Below, one piece after another: positions 43,040 to 52,500 of a DNA stretch of 64,000 bases. Numbering within the stretch: the stretch's first letter is position 1; each line of letters begins with the position of its first letter. A program made the position numbers and the translations under genes. Below the pieces are notes generated by a model. The model was given only the letters and a program-made list of their open reading frames with translations, was not told the DNA's origin and did not search any database. This DNA is from Oerskovia flava (lineage in GTDB: Bacteria > Actinomycetota > Actinomycetes > Actinomycetales > Cellulomonadaceae), in the NCBI RefSeq assembly GCF_026163685.1, contig NZ_JAOXSR010000001.1, forward strand, positions 806,001 to 870,000. The letters run 5' to 3'.

Positions 43040-44017
43040 ATGCCCGACTCCTCCGTGAACGACTCTGCCGGCGCCGCCCACGACCAGCTCCTCACCGAGG
43101 TGAGCACGGACTACTACCTCGACAACAAGTCCAAGGTCGAGATCGCCAAGGCGCGGGGGATCTCGCGCTTCCAGGTGGCGCGCCTGCTCCTGCAGGCCCG
43201 GGAGACGGGCGTCGTGCGGATCGAGATCAACGGGCCGCGGCACCTCGACGGCGACCGGTCCCGCGGGCTCGCCGCCCTGCTCGCCGTCCGGGAGGTCGCG
43301 GTCGTGCGGACCGGTGCCGACGTCGCGGCCACGCGTGACCACGTGGCGCGCGAGCTCGCCCGTGTCCTCGCCGAGCGTGTCACGGAGCGCGCGAGCGTCG
43401 GGATCTCCTGGTCGCGGACCATCGAGGTGGCGGCGTCGTACATCGAGGCGCTGCCCCCGTGCGACGTCGTCCAGCTCGTCGGGGCGCTGCCGGTCGCGGG
43501 CAGCGGGAACTCCCTCGAGCTCATCCAGCGGTTCAAGTCGATCCCCGGGGTGCGCACGTGGCCCGTCTGGGCGCCGCTCGTCGTCGCCGACGGCGCGACG
43601 GCGGCCGGGCTGAGCCGCCAGCCCGAGATCGCCCAGGCGCTGCGCCGGGCCGACGCGCTCGACGTCGCGGTCGTCGCCGTCGGGGCGTGGGCGCCCTCCT
43701 TGTCGACGGTGTTCGAGCACGCTACCGAGGACGAGCGGGCGGCCGCCGCGGCCGGCGGCGCCGTCGCCGAGTGCTCGGGGCGGCTGTTCGACGACGCGGG
43801 TGCACCCGTGCGCACACCTCTCGACGAGCGCATCGTCGGCGTGACGATCGACCAGCTCGCGCGGACGCCCGAGGTCGTGGTGGTCGGCTACGGCGCCGAC
43901 GCCGCCCGCGGGCTGCGGGCCGCCGTCACCGGCGGTTTCGCCACGACGCTCGTCGTCGACGAGGCGGCGGCCGCGGGCCTCGAGCGGCTCCTCGACGAGG
44001 AGCGCAGCACCGACTGA
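43040..44017 (+). CDS. SorC/DeoR-type sugar-binding transcriptional regulator
   Basis: The 325-residue regulator has a helix-turn-helix near residues 20-55 (LTEVSTDYYLDNKSKVEIAK, GISRFQVARLLLQA). The SorC effector domain follows (VGISWSRTIEVAASYIE, VVQLVGALPVAGS). SorC proteins are tetrameric sensors of phosphorylated or free sugars and polyols that repress or activate uptake genes. The gene lies between the importer and the mannitol-type dehydrogenase and diverges from the importer. Shared palindromes in both intergenic regions are its likely operators. An ATG at 42989 would add 17 residues. The ATG at 43040 has GACGAGGA upstream and lies nearer the domain. Confidence 0.87.
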   Translation: MPDSSVNDSAGAAHDQLLTEVSTDYYLDNKSKVEIAKARGISRFQVARLLLQARETGVVRIEINGPRHLDGDRSRGLAALLAVREVAVVRTGADVAATRDHVARELARVLAERVTERASVGISWSRTIEVAASYIEALPPCDVVQLVGALPVAGSGNSLELIQRFKSIPGVRTWPVWAPLVVADGATAAGLSRQPEIAQALRRADALDVAVVAVGAWAPSLSTVFEHATEDERAAAAAGGAVAECSGRLFDDAGAPVRTPLDERIVGVTIDQLARTPEVVVVGYGADAARGLRAAVTGGFATTLVVDEAAAAGLERLLDEERSTD

Positions 44018-44035
44018 CGGGTCGGGTTCACCGCC

Positions 44036-44072
44036 GACCGGCGGCGGGCCGAGGCCGCTCCCGCCGCCGGTC
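44036..44072. terminator. Bidirectional terminator between regulator and dehydrogenase
   Basis: GACCGGCGGCGGG (44036-44048) pairs perfectly with CCCGCCGCCGGTC (44060-44072) around an 11-base loop, between the two convergent genes. Confidence 0.75.
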
Positions 44073-44092
44073 GCTCCCGCCAGGGAGCGGCG

Positions 44093-45568
44093 TCACCGGG
44101 GGGCCAGGTCCTCGACGGTCGCCGCGGCGCCCCGGGTGTGCAGGGAGGTCAGCGCCGTGAGGTAGGCCTCGACGAAACGGGGTTCGTCGGCGAGGTCGCC
44201 GAAGACCTCCCGGTCCGCGAGGAACGCGAGCGGATCGGTGCGCTGGCGCAGCGCGGCGGCGCGCAGCCGGTCGGCGAGGCGGTCCACGATCTCGATGGGC
44301 TCGCCCTGCTCGTCCGTGCCCTCGGCGTACCGGGCCCAGCTCGCGACGACGGCCGCCGAGCACTCGACCGGCCCGCCGGTCGCGAGGTTCTCGCGGACCA
44401 CGGGCAGCAGCCATTTCGGGATCCGGTCCGAGGACTCGGCGCACAGCCGCGCGAGGGTGTCGCGGACGTGCGGGTTGGAGAACCGCTCGATGAGGGTGGC
44501 CTTGTACTCGTCGAGGTCGATCCCCGGGACGGCCGAGAGGGTCGGCGTGGCCTCGCTGTCCATGTACCGGCGCAGGAAGGTCGCGAACGACGGGTCCTGG
44601 CAGACCTCGTGCGCGTACCGGTGGCCGGCGAGGTAGCCGAGGTAGCACTGGGCCTGGTGGCTGGCGTTGAGCAGCCGCAGCTTCATGAGCTCGTACGGCT
44701 CGACGTCGTCGACCACCTGCACTCCCGCGTCCTCGAACGGCGGCCGACCGGCCGCGAAGCGGTCTTCCAGGACCCACTGGGTGAAGGGTTCGGCGACCAC
44801 GGGCCAGCCGTCCTCGACGCCGAAGCGTTCGGTGACCAGGGCGCGGTCGGCGTCCGTGGTGACGGGGGTGATGCGGTCGACCATCGAGTTGGGGAACGGG
44901 ACCTGAGCCTCGACCCAGTCGGCGAGGTCCGGGTCCGCCAGGCGGGCGAACGCGACGAACATGGTGCGGGCGACGTCGCCGTTGCCCTGGATGTTGTCGC
45001 AGCTCATCACCGTGAACGGGCCGGTGCCCCGGTCGCGTCGGCGCCGCAGCGCCTCGGTGACCAGGCCGAACGTCGTGGCCGGGACGGCGCCCGGGCGCAG
45101 GTCGTCCTGCACGGCAGGATTCGTGGCGTCGAACTCGCCCGTGACGTGATGAACGTTGTAGCCGCCCTCGGTGACGGTGAGCGACACGATGCGGATCTCG
45201 GGAGAGGCCATCTTCTCGATGACGGCCTCGGGGTCGTCGGGCGCCAGCAGGTAGTCGACGATCGAGCCGATCACGCGTCCCTCGAGCGCTCCGTCGGGGT
45301 GCTTGAGGACGAGCGTGTACAGGCCGTCCTGCGCGCGCAGGACGTCGCGCATGCGCGCGTCGCCGGGCATGACGCCGACCCCGCAGATCGCCCAGTCCTG
45401 GGCCGCGCCGTCGCGCATGAGCCGGTCGAGGTACATCGCCTGGTGCGCCCGGTGGAACCCGCCCACCCCGAGGTGGACGATCCCCGCGGTGAGGGCGGAC
45501 CGGTCGTACGTCGGGGTGTCGAGTCCGGTCGGGAGCCGGTGGACGGTCTCGTCGTCGAGAGTGGTCAT
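44093..45568 (-). CDS. Mannitol dehydrogenase family protein (long-chain polyol dehydrogenase)
   Basis: The 491-residue NAD(P)-dependent polyol dehydrogenase has an N-terminal Rossmann domain (AGIVHLGVGGFHRAHQAMYLD) and the catalytic domain. The signature KLRLLNASHQAQCYLG is an exact match to KxxxxNxxHxxxxxxG. The length is as for mannitol 2-dehydrogenase, which makes fructose. Close relatives use fructuronate, arabinitol or sorbitol, so the specific substrate is inferred from the transporter. It is the catabolic step of the polyol cluster and carries two candidate SorC operators upstream. Confidence 0.92.
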   Translation of the reverse strand: MTTLDDETVHRLPTGLDTPTYDRSALTAGIVHLGVGGFHRAHQAMYLDRLMRDGAAQDWAICGVGVMPGDARMRDVLRAQDGLYTLVLKHPDGALEGRVIGSIVDYLLAPDDPEAVIEKMASPEIRIVSLTVTEGGYNVHHVTGEFDATNPAVQDDLRPGAVPATTFGLVTEALRRRRDRGTGPFTVMSCDNIQGNGDVARTMFVAFARLADPDLADWVEAQVPFPNSMVDRITPVTTDADRALVTERFGVEDGWPVVAEPFTQWVLEDRFAAGRPPFEDAGVQVVDDVEPYELMKLRLLNASHQAQCYLGYLAGHRYAHEVCQDPSFATFLRRYMDSEATPTLSAVPGIDLDEYKATLIERFSNPHVRDTLARLCAESSDRIPKWLLPVVRENLATGGPVECSAAVVASWARYAEGTDEQGEPIEIVDRLADRLRAAALRQRTDPLAFLADREVFGDLADEPRFVEAYLTALTSLHTRGAAATVEDLAPR

Positions 45569-45615
45569 GCGTGATCCTCGGGGTCGCGGTGGGCTGCGGT
45601 GAACTCCTCGACCGT

Positions 45616-45626
45616 ATCAGATGAGC
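45616..45626. promoter_or_regulatory. Candidate SorC operator 4
   Basis: ATCAGATGAGC keeps TCA-GA-TGAGC of the consensus with one mismatch in the left half. It lies 48 bases upstream of the dehydrogenase start. Confidence 0.45.
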
Positions 45627-45637
45627 GCCCGTGGACT

Positions 45638-45648
45638 CTCAGATGAGC
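45638..45648. promoter_or_regulatory. Candidate SorC operator 5
   Basis: CTCAGATGAGC is an exact CTCA-N2-TGAG site 70 bases upstream of the dehydrogenase start. Its centre is 22 bases from operator 4, two turns of helix, as for cooperative binding. Confidence 0.55.
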
Positions 45649-45734
45649 GATTGCTAGCGCGCGTATCAGCAGCGGGGCAGTCGCCCTCCTCCTAGGCAAG
45701 GGGGCGCATCGTGCGGGTCGTTCGAGGAGGAGCG

Positions 45735-46874
45735 ATGAAGCGTCTGGTCCTGTGCTGCGACGGCACGTGGAACTCGCCGGTCAACCCCAGCGTGTCCAAC
45801 GTCGAGAAGATCGTGCGCTCGGTCGTCTCGGGCGTCGCGCCCGACGGCGTGCAGCAGCTCGTCTTCTCGGTTGCCGGGGTCGGGACGCAGGGCTACCTCG
45901 TGGACCGGGTCCTCGGCGGGGCGTTCGGCTACGGTCTCGGCCGCAACGTCGTGGCGGGGTACCGCCACCTCGCGCTCGCCTACGAGCCGGGGGACGAGAT
46001 CTACGTCATCGGCTTCTCCCGCGGGGCGTACACCGCGCGCAGCGTCGTCGGCATGATCGGCGTCGTCGGGCTGCTCACCCCGCAGGCGCTCGTCACCGAC
46101 AGGCTCGACGAGGCCGCGCGCATCTACGCCGACCGCACCCCCGCGCGCGCCGAGCGCGGAGCGGCCTTCCGTGCGCAGCACGCGTACGCGGACGTCGAGA
46201 TCACGTTCCTCGGTGTCTTCGACACCGTCGGCGCGCTCGGGGTGCCCGGCCTCACCCGGCGGCGCAGCATGTGGCACGACGTGCGCCTCGGGCGGTCCGT
46301 CGCCTGCGCACGTCAGGCGCTGGCGATCGACGAGCGCCGGATCACCTACGAGCCCAGCCTCTGGAGCGTCGAGGACGACCCCGCCCGTCCGGACCGCGTC
46401 AAGCAGGTCTGGTTCCCCGGCGCGCACAGCGATGTCGGCGGCGGGGCGCCGCGCCGGGCGCTGTCCGACGTCGCGCTGCGCTGGATGGTCGGCGAGGCGC
46501 AGGCCTGCGGACTGGTCTTCCACACCGACCGGGTCGAGGCCCAGCTCAGCCACGAGGAGACCGTCGGCTTCGCGCTGCACCCGTCCCTGCCGTTCCGCCT
46601 GCTCAACGTCGTCAAGCGGCTGCGGCGCCGACCGCGGTTCCGCGGCGACGTCCGCCTCCTCGCGGGGGTGCCGCCGCGCGAGGGCGACGGCTACGTCGAG
46701 GCGGTGCGGCTCGCGGAGTCCGCGCTGCTCCTCGGGAACGACCCGGCCTACGCCCGGCACGCCGTGAACATCGCCTGGTGGAGGGACGGTGTCGGGGGCG
46801 ACCTGGCACCCGTCGTCGAACCCGTACCGGGCGTCGCCGACGACCGCCGCCGGTTCGTGCCCGGTGGCCGGTGA
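45735..46874 (+). CDS. DUF2235 (Tle1-like) alpha/beta hydrolase
   Basis: The 379-residue protein has the DUF2235 signature: CCDGTWNSP at the N-terminus, the nucleophile elbow GFSRGAYTAR with Ser105, FDTVGALG with the likely Asp and FPGAHSDVGGG with the likely His. This catalytic domain is shared with Tle1 phospholipase effectors of type VI secretion, but it also exists as free cytosolic proteins in bacteria without secretion genes. No signal peptide, immunity gene or secretion locus is adjacent. The substrate is unknown; a lipase role is inferred. The ATG has GAGGAGG upstream. Confidence 0.87.
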   Translation: MKRLVLCCDGTWNSPVNPSVSNVEKIVRSVVSGVAPDGVQQLVFSVAGVGTQGYLVDRVLGGAFGYGLGRNVVAGYRHLALAYEPGDEIYVIGFSRGAYTARSVVGMIGVVGLLTPQALVTDRLDEAARIYADRTPARAERGAAFRAQHAYADVEITFLGVFDTVGALGVPGLTRRRSMWHDVRLGRSVACARQALAIDERRITYEPSLWSVEDDPARPDRVKQVWFPGAHSDVGGGAPRRALSDVALRWMVGEAQACGLVFHTDRVEAQLSHEETVGFALHPSLPFRLLNVVKRLRRRPRFRGDVRLLAGVPPREGDGYVEAVRLAESALLLGNDPAYARHAVNIAWWRDGVGGDLAPVVEPVPGVADDRRRFVPGGR

Positions 46875-46919
46875 GCCCGCCCGGTTGCGCCGGCCGCCCG
46901 CCGTCGAGATCCTGGGCGG

Positions 46920-47450
46920 GTGATCAGCGGAACGGCGCACGACGCCCTCGTCCCCGTCGACGCGCACGTCCTGGGAGACTCGGACGCCCCCGTGACGATC
47001 GTCGAGTTCGGTGACCTGGAGTGCCCCTTCTGCCGGGACGCCGTGCCCGTGCTGCGCGAGCTCGTCGAAACCTCCGGCGGCACGGTGCGGCTGGTCTTCC
47101 GGCACTTCCCGCTGTTCGAGAGCCACCCGCACGCGCTGACGGCGGCGCTCGCGCTCGAGGCCGCCGGTGCGGCCGGGAAGTTCTGGGAGATGCAGCAGCT
47201 GCTGTTCGCCCACCAGGACCGGCTCACCGACGACGACCTCGTGGAGCACGCCGCGACGCTCGGCCTGGACGCCGGCGCCGTGGTCGGCGACGCGGTCCAG
47301 CAGCACGCGGACGCGGTCCGGCGGGACTACGCCGACGGTCTCGCGGCCGGTGTCGAGGGGACGCCGACGCTCTTCGTCAACGGCGAGCGGTATCGCGGGC
47401 GGGTCACCGCGCAAGGGCTCCAGGCCGCCGTCTCGTCCGCGCTCGACTGA
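46920..47450 (+). CDS. DsbA-family thioredoxin-like protein
   Basis: The 176-residue protein has a DsbA-type thioredoxin fold with ECPFC (CPFC motif) near residue 36, HPHALTAALALEAA in the helical insert and GVEGTPTLFVNGERY with the cis-Pro. It carries no signal peptide or membrane anchor, so it appears cytoplasmic, unlike most DsbA proteins, and may be a reductase or FrnE-like redox protein. The GTG start lies 45 bases after the DUF2235 gene. It converges on nhaA with nine bases between the stops. Confidence 0.85.
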   Translation: MISGTAHDALVPVDAHVLGDSDAPVTIVEFGDLECPFCRDAVPVLRELVETSGGTVRLVFRHFPLFESHPHALTAALALEAAGAAGKFWEMQQLLFAHQDRLTDDDLVEHAATLGLDAGAVVGDAVQQHADAVRRDYADGLAAGVEGTPTLFVNGERYRGRVTAQGLQAAVSSALD

Positions 47451-47459
47451 CGCGTCTCG

Positions 47460-48854
47460 TCAGCGCTCCGGTGCCGACCAGGGGCCGGAGGGGAGCTCGG
47501 CGGGTGGACCGTCCGCGGTCGGGGAGCACAGGGGCGAGCGCTCGCCGAAGACCCGCAGGGTGACGGACCCGAGGACCGCGGCGACGAGCGACCCGGCGAG
47601 GATGCCGATCTTGGCCTGCTCCACGAGCGCGGGGTCGTCGAACGCGAGCTCGGCGATGAACAGCGAGATGGTGAAGCCGATGCCCGCGAGCATCGCACCG
47701 CCCAGCAGATGGCTGTAGCGCACCCGCCCCGGCAGCTCGCCGAGGCCGAGGCGCAGCGCGAGGGCCGACGCGCCGAAGATGCCGACGGCGTTGCCCACGA
47801 CGAGCGCGACCGCGACACCCAGGGTCAGGGAGGACGTCGCGGCGGTGCGCAGCGACTCCGCGTCGAGGCGCACCCCGGCGTTGGCGAGGCCGAAGACGGG
47901 GACGACGACGTACGCGCTCCACGGGTGCAGCACCCGCTGCAGGCGTTCGCTCGCCGGGACCGCCGCCCGCGCGGCGAGCTCGGTCTGGTACTCGCGCTCC
48001 GCCGTCGGGTCCTGCTGGAGCCTGCGGGCATAGGCGCGGACGACGTCGACCTCGTCGGGCCGCGAGCGCCGGGCGGGGATGATGAGGCCGACGGCGACGC
48101 CGGCGAGCGTCGCGTGCACCCCGGACTCGTAGACGGCGAGCCACAGCGCGAGCCCGACGAGGACGTACGGACCCAGGCGCCAGACGCCCAGCCAGCGCAG
48201 GGTGACGAGCACGGCGACGAGGAAGCCGGCGACGACGAGCCCCGGCAGCCAGAGCTCGTCGGTGTAGAACACGGCCATCACCGTGATGGCGCCGATGTCG
48301 TCGACCACGGCGAGGGTGAGCAGGAAGAGCCGGAGGTGGTCGGGGCAGCGCGGGCCGAAGAGCGCGAGGACGCCCACGAGGAACGCCGTGTCCGTCGACA
48401 TGACGATGCCCCAGCCGTGCGAGGCAGGGCCGCCCGCGGTGAACGCGACGTAGACGAGCGCCGGGACCGCGAGCCCGCCCAGCGCGCCCAGGGCGGGGAC
48501 CGCGACGCGGCGGCGGTTGCGCAGCTCGCCCGTCGTGAGCTCGCGGTTGATCTCGAGCCCGATGACGAGGAAGAAGATCGCCATGGCGCCGTCGTTGACC
48601 CAGTGGTGCAGGTCGAGGTCGAGCTCCCAGGTCCCCAGGTGCATCCCGAGCGTCGTCCCCCACACCTGAGCGTACGACGCCGCCCACGGAGAGTTGGCCC
48701 AGACGAGCGCCAGGACGGTCGCCGCGAGCAGCAGGACCGCGCCACCGGCCTCGGTCGCGAGGAAGGCGCGGAAGGCCGGGGCCACCGGACGCACCTGGAT
48801 GCGCAGGGGCGGTCCGGGGGAGGACGTGGCGGGAGACGGTGGCGGAACGGTCAC
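47460..48854 (-). CDS. nhaA: Na+/H+ antiporter NhaA
   Basis: The 464-residue inner-membrane antiporter exchanges two H+ for one Na+ or Li+. It has about 12 membrane helices. The two essential Asp residues lie in AVVDDIGAI, and TDTAFLVGVLALFG and GLEINRELTTGEL are classic NhaA sequences. The cytosolic N-terminus of about 25 residues is Pro-rich. The C-terminus has a short hydrophilic tail, not the fused thioredoxin domain seen in some actinobacterial NhaA proteins. The GTG start has GAGGAG six bases upstream. It serves pH and salt homeostasis. Confidence 0.95.
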   Translation of the reverse strand: MTVPPPSPATSSPGPPLRIQVRPVAPAFRAFLATEAGGAVLLLAATVLALVWANSPWAASYAQVWGTTLGMHLGTWELDLDLHHWVNDGAMAIFFLVIGLEINRELTTGELRNRRRVAVPALGALGGLAVPALVYVAFTAGGPASHGWGIVMSTDTAFLVGVLALFGPRCPDHLRLFLLTLAVVDDIGAITVMAVFYTDELWLPGLVVAGFLVAVLVTLRWLGVWRLGPYVLVGLALWLAVYESGVHATLAGVAVGLIIPARRSRPDEVDVVRAYARRLQQDPTAEREYQTELAARAAVPASERLQRVLHPWSAYVVVPVFGLANAGVRLDAESLRTAATSSLTLGVAVALVVGNAVGIFGASALALRLGLGELPGRVRYSHLLGGAMLAGIGFTISLFIAELAFDDPALVEQAKIGILAGSLVAAVLGSVTLRVFGERSPLCSPTADGPPAELPSGPWSAPER

Positions 48855-48923
48855 ACGCGTCTCCTCGTTCGCGTCGGGTGCTGGGACAACTGTGCGGCGT
48901 GGAGCCCTGACGCGCAACGGTCG

Positions 48924-48952
48924 TTGTCGCCGTGGGTGACCGCTGCTAGCGT
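48924..48952 (+). promoter_or_regulatory. Promoter of the deaminase gene
   Basis: TTGTCG (48924-48929) and TAGCGT (48947-48952) are separated by 17 bases. They lie 44 bases before the deaminase start, a good sigma-A promoter. Confidence 0.6.
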
Positions 48953-48995
48953 CGAGCCCCGCGGTGGACCCTCCACCCCTGTCGTGGAGGTTCGG

Positions 48996-49487
48996 ATGGA
49001 CGCCGGTCACCCAGAGCACCTCGAGCGTGCAGAGCATCTCGAACGGGCGGTGGCGCTCGCCGTCGCGAACGTGGCGGACGCGGGCGGGCCGTTCGGCGCG
49101 GTCCTCGTCACGCGTGACGGCCAGGTCTTCGACGGCGTGAACCGGGTGACCGCGACGAACGACCCCACGGCCCACGCCGAGGTCACCGCGATCCGCGCGG
49201 CCTGCGCGAGCCTCGAGACCTACGACCTGAGCGGCGCCACGCTCTACGCGAGCTGCGAGCCGTGCCCCATGTGCTTGTCGTCGGCGCTGTGGGCCCGCGT
49301 CGGGTCGGTCGTCTACGCCGCGGACCGGTACGACGCCGCGCGCGCCGGTTTCGACGACGCCGTGTTCTACGACTACTTCGCGACGGCGCCCGAGGACCGG
49401 CACATGCCCGTGCGGCACGTCGAGGGGACGGGGTGGGACGCGCCGTTCGACGCGTGGCGCGCCCACGCCGACCGCACGGCCTACTGA
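48996..49487 (+). CDS. Nucleoside/guanine deaminase (CMP/dCMP deaminase family)
   Basis: The 163-residue zinc deaminase has the metal site complete: His60 with catalytic Glu62 in TAHAEVTAI, and Cys90 and Cys93 in CEPCPMC. The downstream DRYDAARAGFDDAVFYDYF and the size are typical of guanine deaminase (GuaD-like). It converts guanine or a related base or nucleoside to the oxo form and ammonia in purine salvage. The ATG has GGAGG six bases upstream. It diverges from nhaA and converges on the secreted glycosidase gene beyond a strong terminator. Confidence 0.88.
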   Translation: MDAGHPEHLERAEHLERAVALAVANVADAGGPFGAVLVTRDGQVFDGVNRVTATNDPTAHAEVTAIRAACASLETYDLSGATLYASCEPCPMCLSSALWARVGSVVYAADRYDAARAGFDDAVFYDYFATAPEDRHMPVRHVEGTGWDAPFDAWRAHADRTAY

Positions 49488-49507
49488 GTCGCGGCCCGAG
49501 GCGCGAC

Positions 49508-49541
49508 CGAGGGCCGGACGGTGACGACCGTCCGGCCCTCG
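49508..49541. terminator. Bidirectional terminator
   Basis: CGAGGGCCGGACGGT (49508-49522) pairs perfectly with ACCGTCCGGCCCTCG (49527-49541) around GACG, between the convergent deaminase and glycosidase genes. Confidence 0.85.
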
Positions 49542-49551
49542 GCGCCCACGC

Positions 49552-52500
49552 TCAGCCCGTGGGCAGCGTGACCACGCGGGCGTCCGCCCAGTTCGCGTGG
49601 TCGCTGTTGTTCCCGTCACCGGCGTCGTGCACCACGAGGACGAGGCGCTGCACCCCCAGGACGGGCACCTGGACCTCCTGCGGCGGCGAGTACGTCGGGG
49701 ACGCTCGCATGACCCCGCTGTCGAACACCAACTCGTCGTCGGCGAAGACCTGGAAGCCGATCGACGTGTTCGGCGAGGTGCGCTGGGCGTCGTCGATGCC
49801 GACGACCGCCCGGAAGATCGCGTCCCCCGGCTCGAGCTCGAACTCGATGCGCGAGTTTGCGTGCGTGCCGATGCCCTTGGTGTAGGTGGTGCCGTCGATC
49901 CGCAGGGGGTTGCCCGAGACGGCACGGTCCTTGTTCACGGTGCGCCAGCCCGACGTGGCCGAGATCCACTCCCGGTCGCTGAGGTGCTCGGTCGGACCGT
50001 CGGCCGGTGCGTCCTGCTCCTCGACGGCCGTGCCCGGGCCCTCGCCCAGCTCGTTCGTCGACGTGACGCGGTACCGGTAGGTGCCGCCGCCGGCGCTGCG
50101 GTCGAGGAACGTGGTGCCGGTGAGGTCGGTCGCGAGGACCTCGAAGTCGTCCGTCCCGGCCGCAGCACGGTACACGGTCGACGTCACGGCCGACTCGGCG
50201 GCGGACCAGACGACACCCACGAGGTCGTCGGACCGGTAGGCGGCGACCCCCGTCGGGGCGTCGGGCACCGCCGCCGGCTCCGTGCGGAACCGGCGCTCCC
50301 CGCCGGGGACGGTGAGCCGCTGACCGGTCGTGGGGTTGATCGCGGTGACCTCCCAGTAGTAGGTCCGTCCGGCGGCGAGCCCGTCGATGTGGGCGACCGG
50401 TCCGCGCACCTCCTCCTCGGCGACGAGGTCGGTCATGCCCGCGTCGCGCGCCACCTGCACGACGTAGCTCTTCGCGTTGTCGGAGCGGGTCCAGGTGAGC
50501 CGGGTGCGGTGGGTGGATACGCCGGTGGCCCCGTCAGCGGGCGAGAGCAGCTCGAAGTCGGTCGGGTGGGTGAGGATCGTGTCCCCGAACCGGTTCGGGT
50601 CGTCGTCGCCGACGGTCTCGAACGTCACCGTGGCTCCCACGGGGACGTTCACGGTCACCTGCGTGACGGCACGTCCGGCGACGTGCACGTGCTCGACCTT
50701 CTGGGGCTTGCCGTTCACCGAGATCTTGGGCCACCCGCCGGCGAACTGGACGGTCGTCGTCAGCGGCTGCGGTCCTGCGCCGTGGGTGACGGTCGTCCGG
50801 GTGCGCCCGTCGTGCCGCACCCCGAGGTCGTGCTCGCCGACCGTGATGTGGTCGAGGTCGAGATGGCCGATCTCGGACGGCAGGTGGGAACGCACCGTCA
50901 CGGCGTGCTCGGGTGCGTTCGGCCGGACGCCGGCCAGGCCCTCGATCGTCTGCGAGACGAGCGTGTAGCTGGTCTCCGGGTAGTCGCCGTTCGAGCCCTG
51001 CGTGCGGACCTCGTGCGGCAGGTGGAGCTTGGAGATGATGTCCTTCATCCAGACCCAGGCCTGCTCGTCGCGCCCGTACGTGAAGAGCGTGTCGGGGACG
51101 TAGGTGGTCGCCTCGATGTTCGGCGGGCGGTCCTCGACGTACATCTCGTCGAGCCAGTCGATGAAGTCGACCGTGCGCTTCGAGTCCGGGTCACCGATCT
51201 CCTTGAGCCCGATGAACACCGAGGCCTCCCGGCCGAACCCTGTCACCGGATCTCCTTCCGGGGTGCGTCCCTTGACGTACTCCCACGCCCCGCGGGTCAC
51301 GCCCCAGTCGGTGTTGAAGTAGTCGCGCAGCTCGTCGGCCTTCGTGGTGAACTCCGCCGCCAGTGCGTCGTCGCCCTTGGCGCGGGCGAGCTCCGCGTAC
51401 GCGAGGAACCCGCGGTACTGGGAGGCGATGCCGTCGCCGGCCTCGATGACCGCGTGGTCGCCGCGCTCGTTGTAGCTGGCGGCGCCGGCGAAGATCCCGC
51501 GCCCGGTGCCCTCGGCCACCCCGTTGGGGATCTGCGTGTCGTGCAGCTCGACGAAGTCGGTGACCGCCTTGGTGTAGTACTGCCACAGCACCTCGTCGTC
51601 GAGGTAGTCGGTGTCGCCGGTCCACAGGTACTGGTCGTGCGCCTCGTGCACGAGCTCGAAGACCGCCGGGACCTCCCGCACGAAGTTGGTGTCGCTGCGG
51701 TAGTCGACGCTGTACGGGCTGCCGTCGAAGTTCAGCGCCCACAGCGGGTACCACTTGCGCGCCTCGTTGGCCGAGGCGGCGAACGCACGCAGCATCGACT
51801 TGTTCTCCTCCTCCAGGCCGAGGAGGTGGCCGCCGGCGGCCTGGTGCACGAAGTCGCGCGAGTAGAACGCGGTGCGGTGGGCGTACCCCGCCCAGTAGGA
51901 CGGGATGTAGTCCACCTGGGTGGTGCCCGGTCCGCCGTCGCTGACGTTGATCGGTCCGGTCTTACCGGTCTGCACGTGCTCGCGGGCGCGCCACTTGGAC
52001 CAGTTGAACGCGTCGACGAGCGTCTTGTTGTCGCTGTCGATGGTGACGGTCTTCGCCTCGTGCGTCACCGTGACGGTCCAGACCGTCGTGCTGCCGGCGG
52101 CGTCGGTGACGGTGAACTCGACGGGCGCCGAGTAGTCCCGGGGTCCGGCAGGGTCCGGGCTGATCGTGGCGTGGGTGGGGATCGTGGCGGCGCCGGTTAG
52201 ACCGGTGACGTCGGTCTCGTAGGGGAGCTGGACGGCGACCGTGCGCTCGTTCTGGTCCAGCAGGGCCGGGCCCTGCTGGCCGTCGAGCTCGAAGCCGTAG
52301 AGCGTCCGCAGCTCCGGTGTCACGGAGACGTCGTCGACGTTGACCCAGCCGGTGGACCCGGTCACGAAGACCTCGGCTCCCGCGTCGGGATCGAGCGCGA
52401 CGGGCGGGAGGGTGTACGACCGGTACGCCGTCTGCTGGGGGATCGGGACGGTGGCGAGCACCGTTCCCTCGTCGTCACGCACCCCGAACGTGCCGCCCGC

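Noticed and set aside
45735-46874. Type VI secretion effector locus
   Set aside because: The DUF2235 domain is shared with Tle1, but no secretion, VgrG, PAAR or immunity genes are adjacent.
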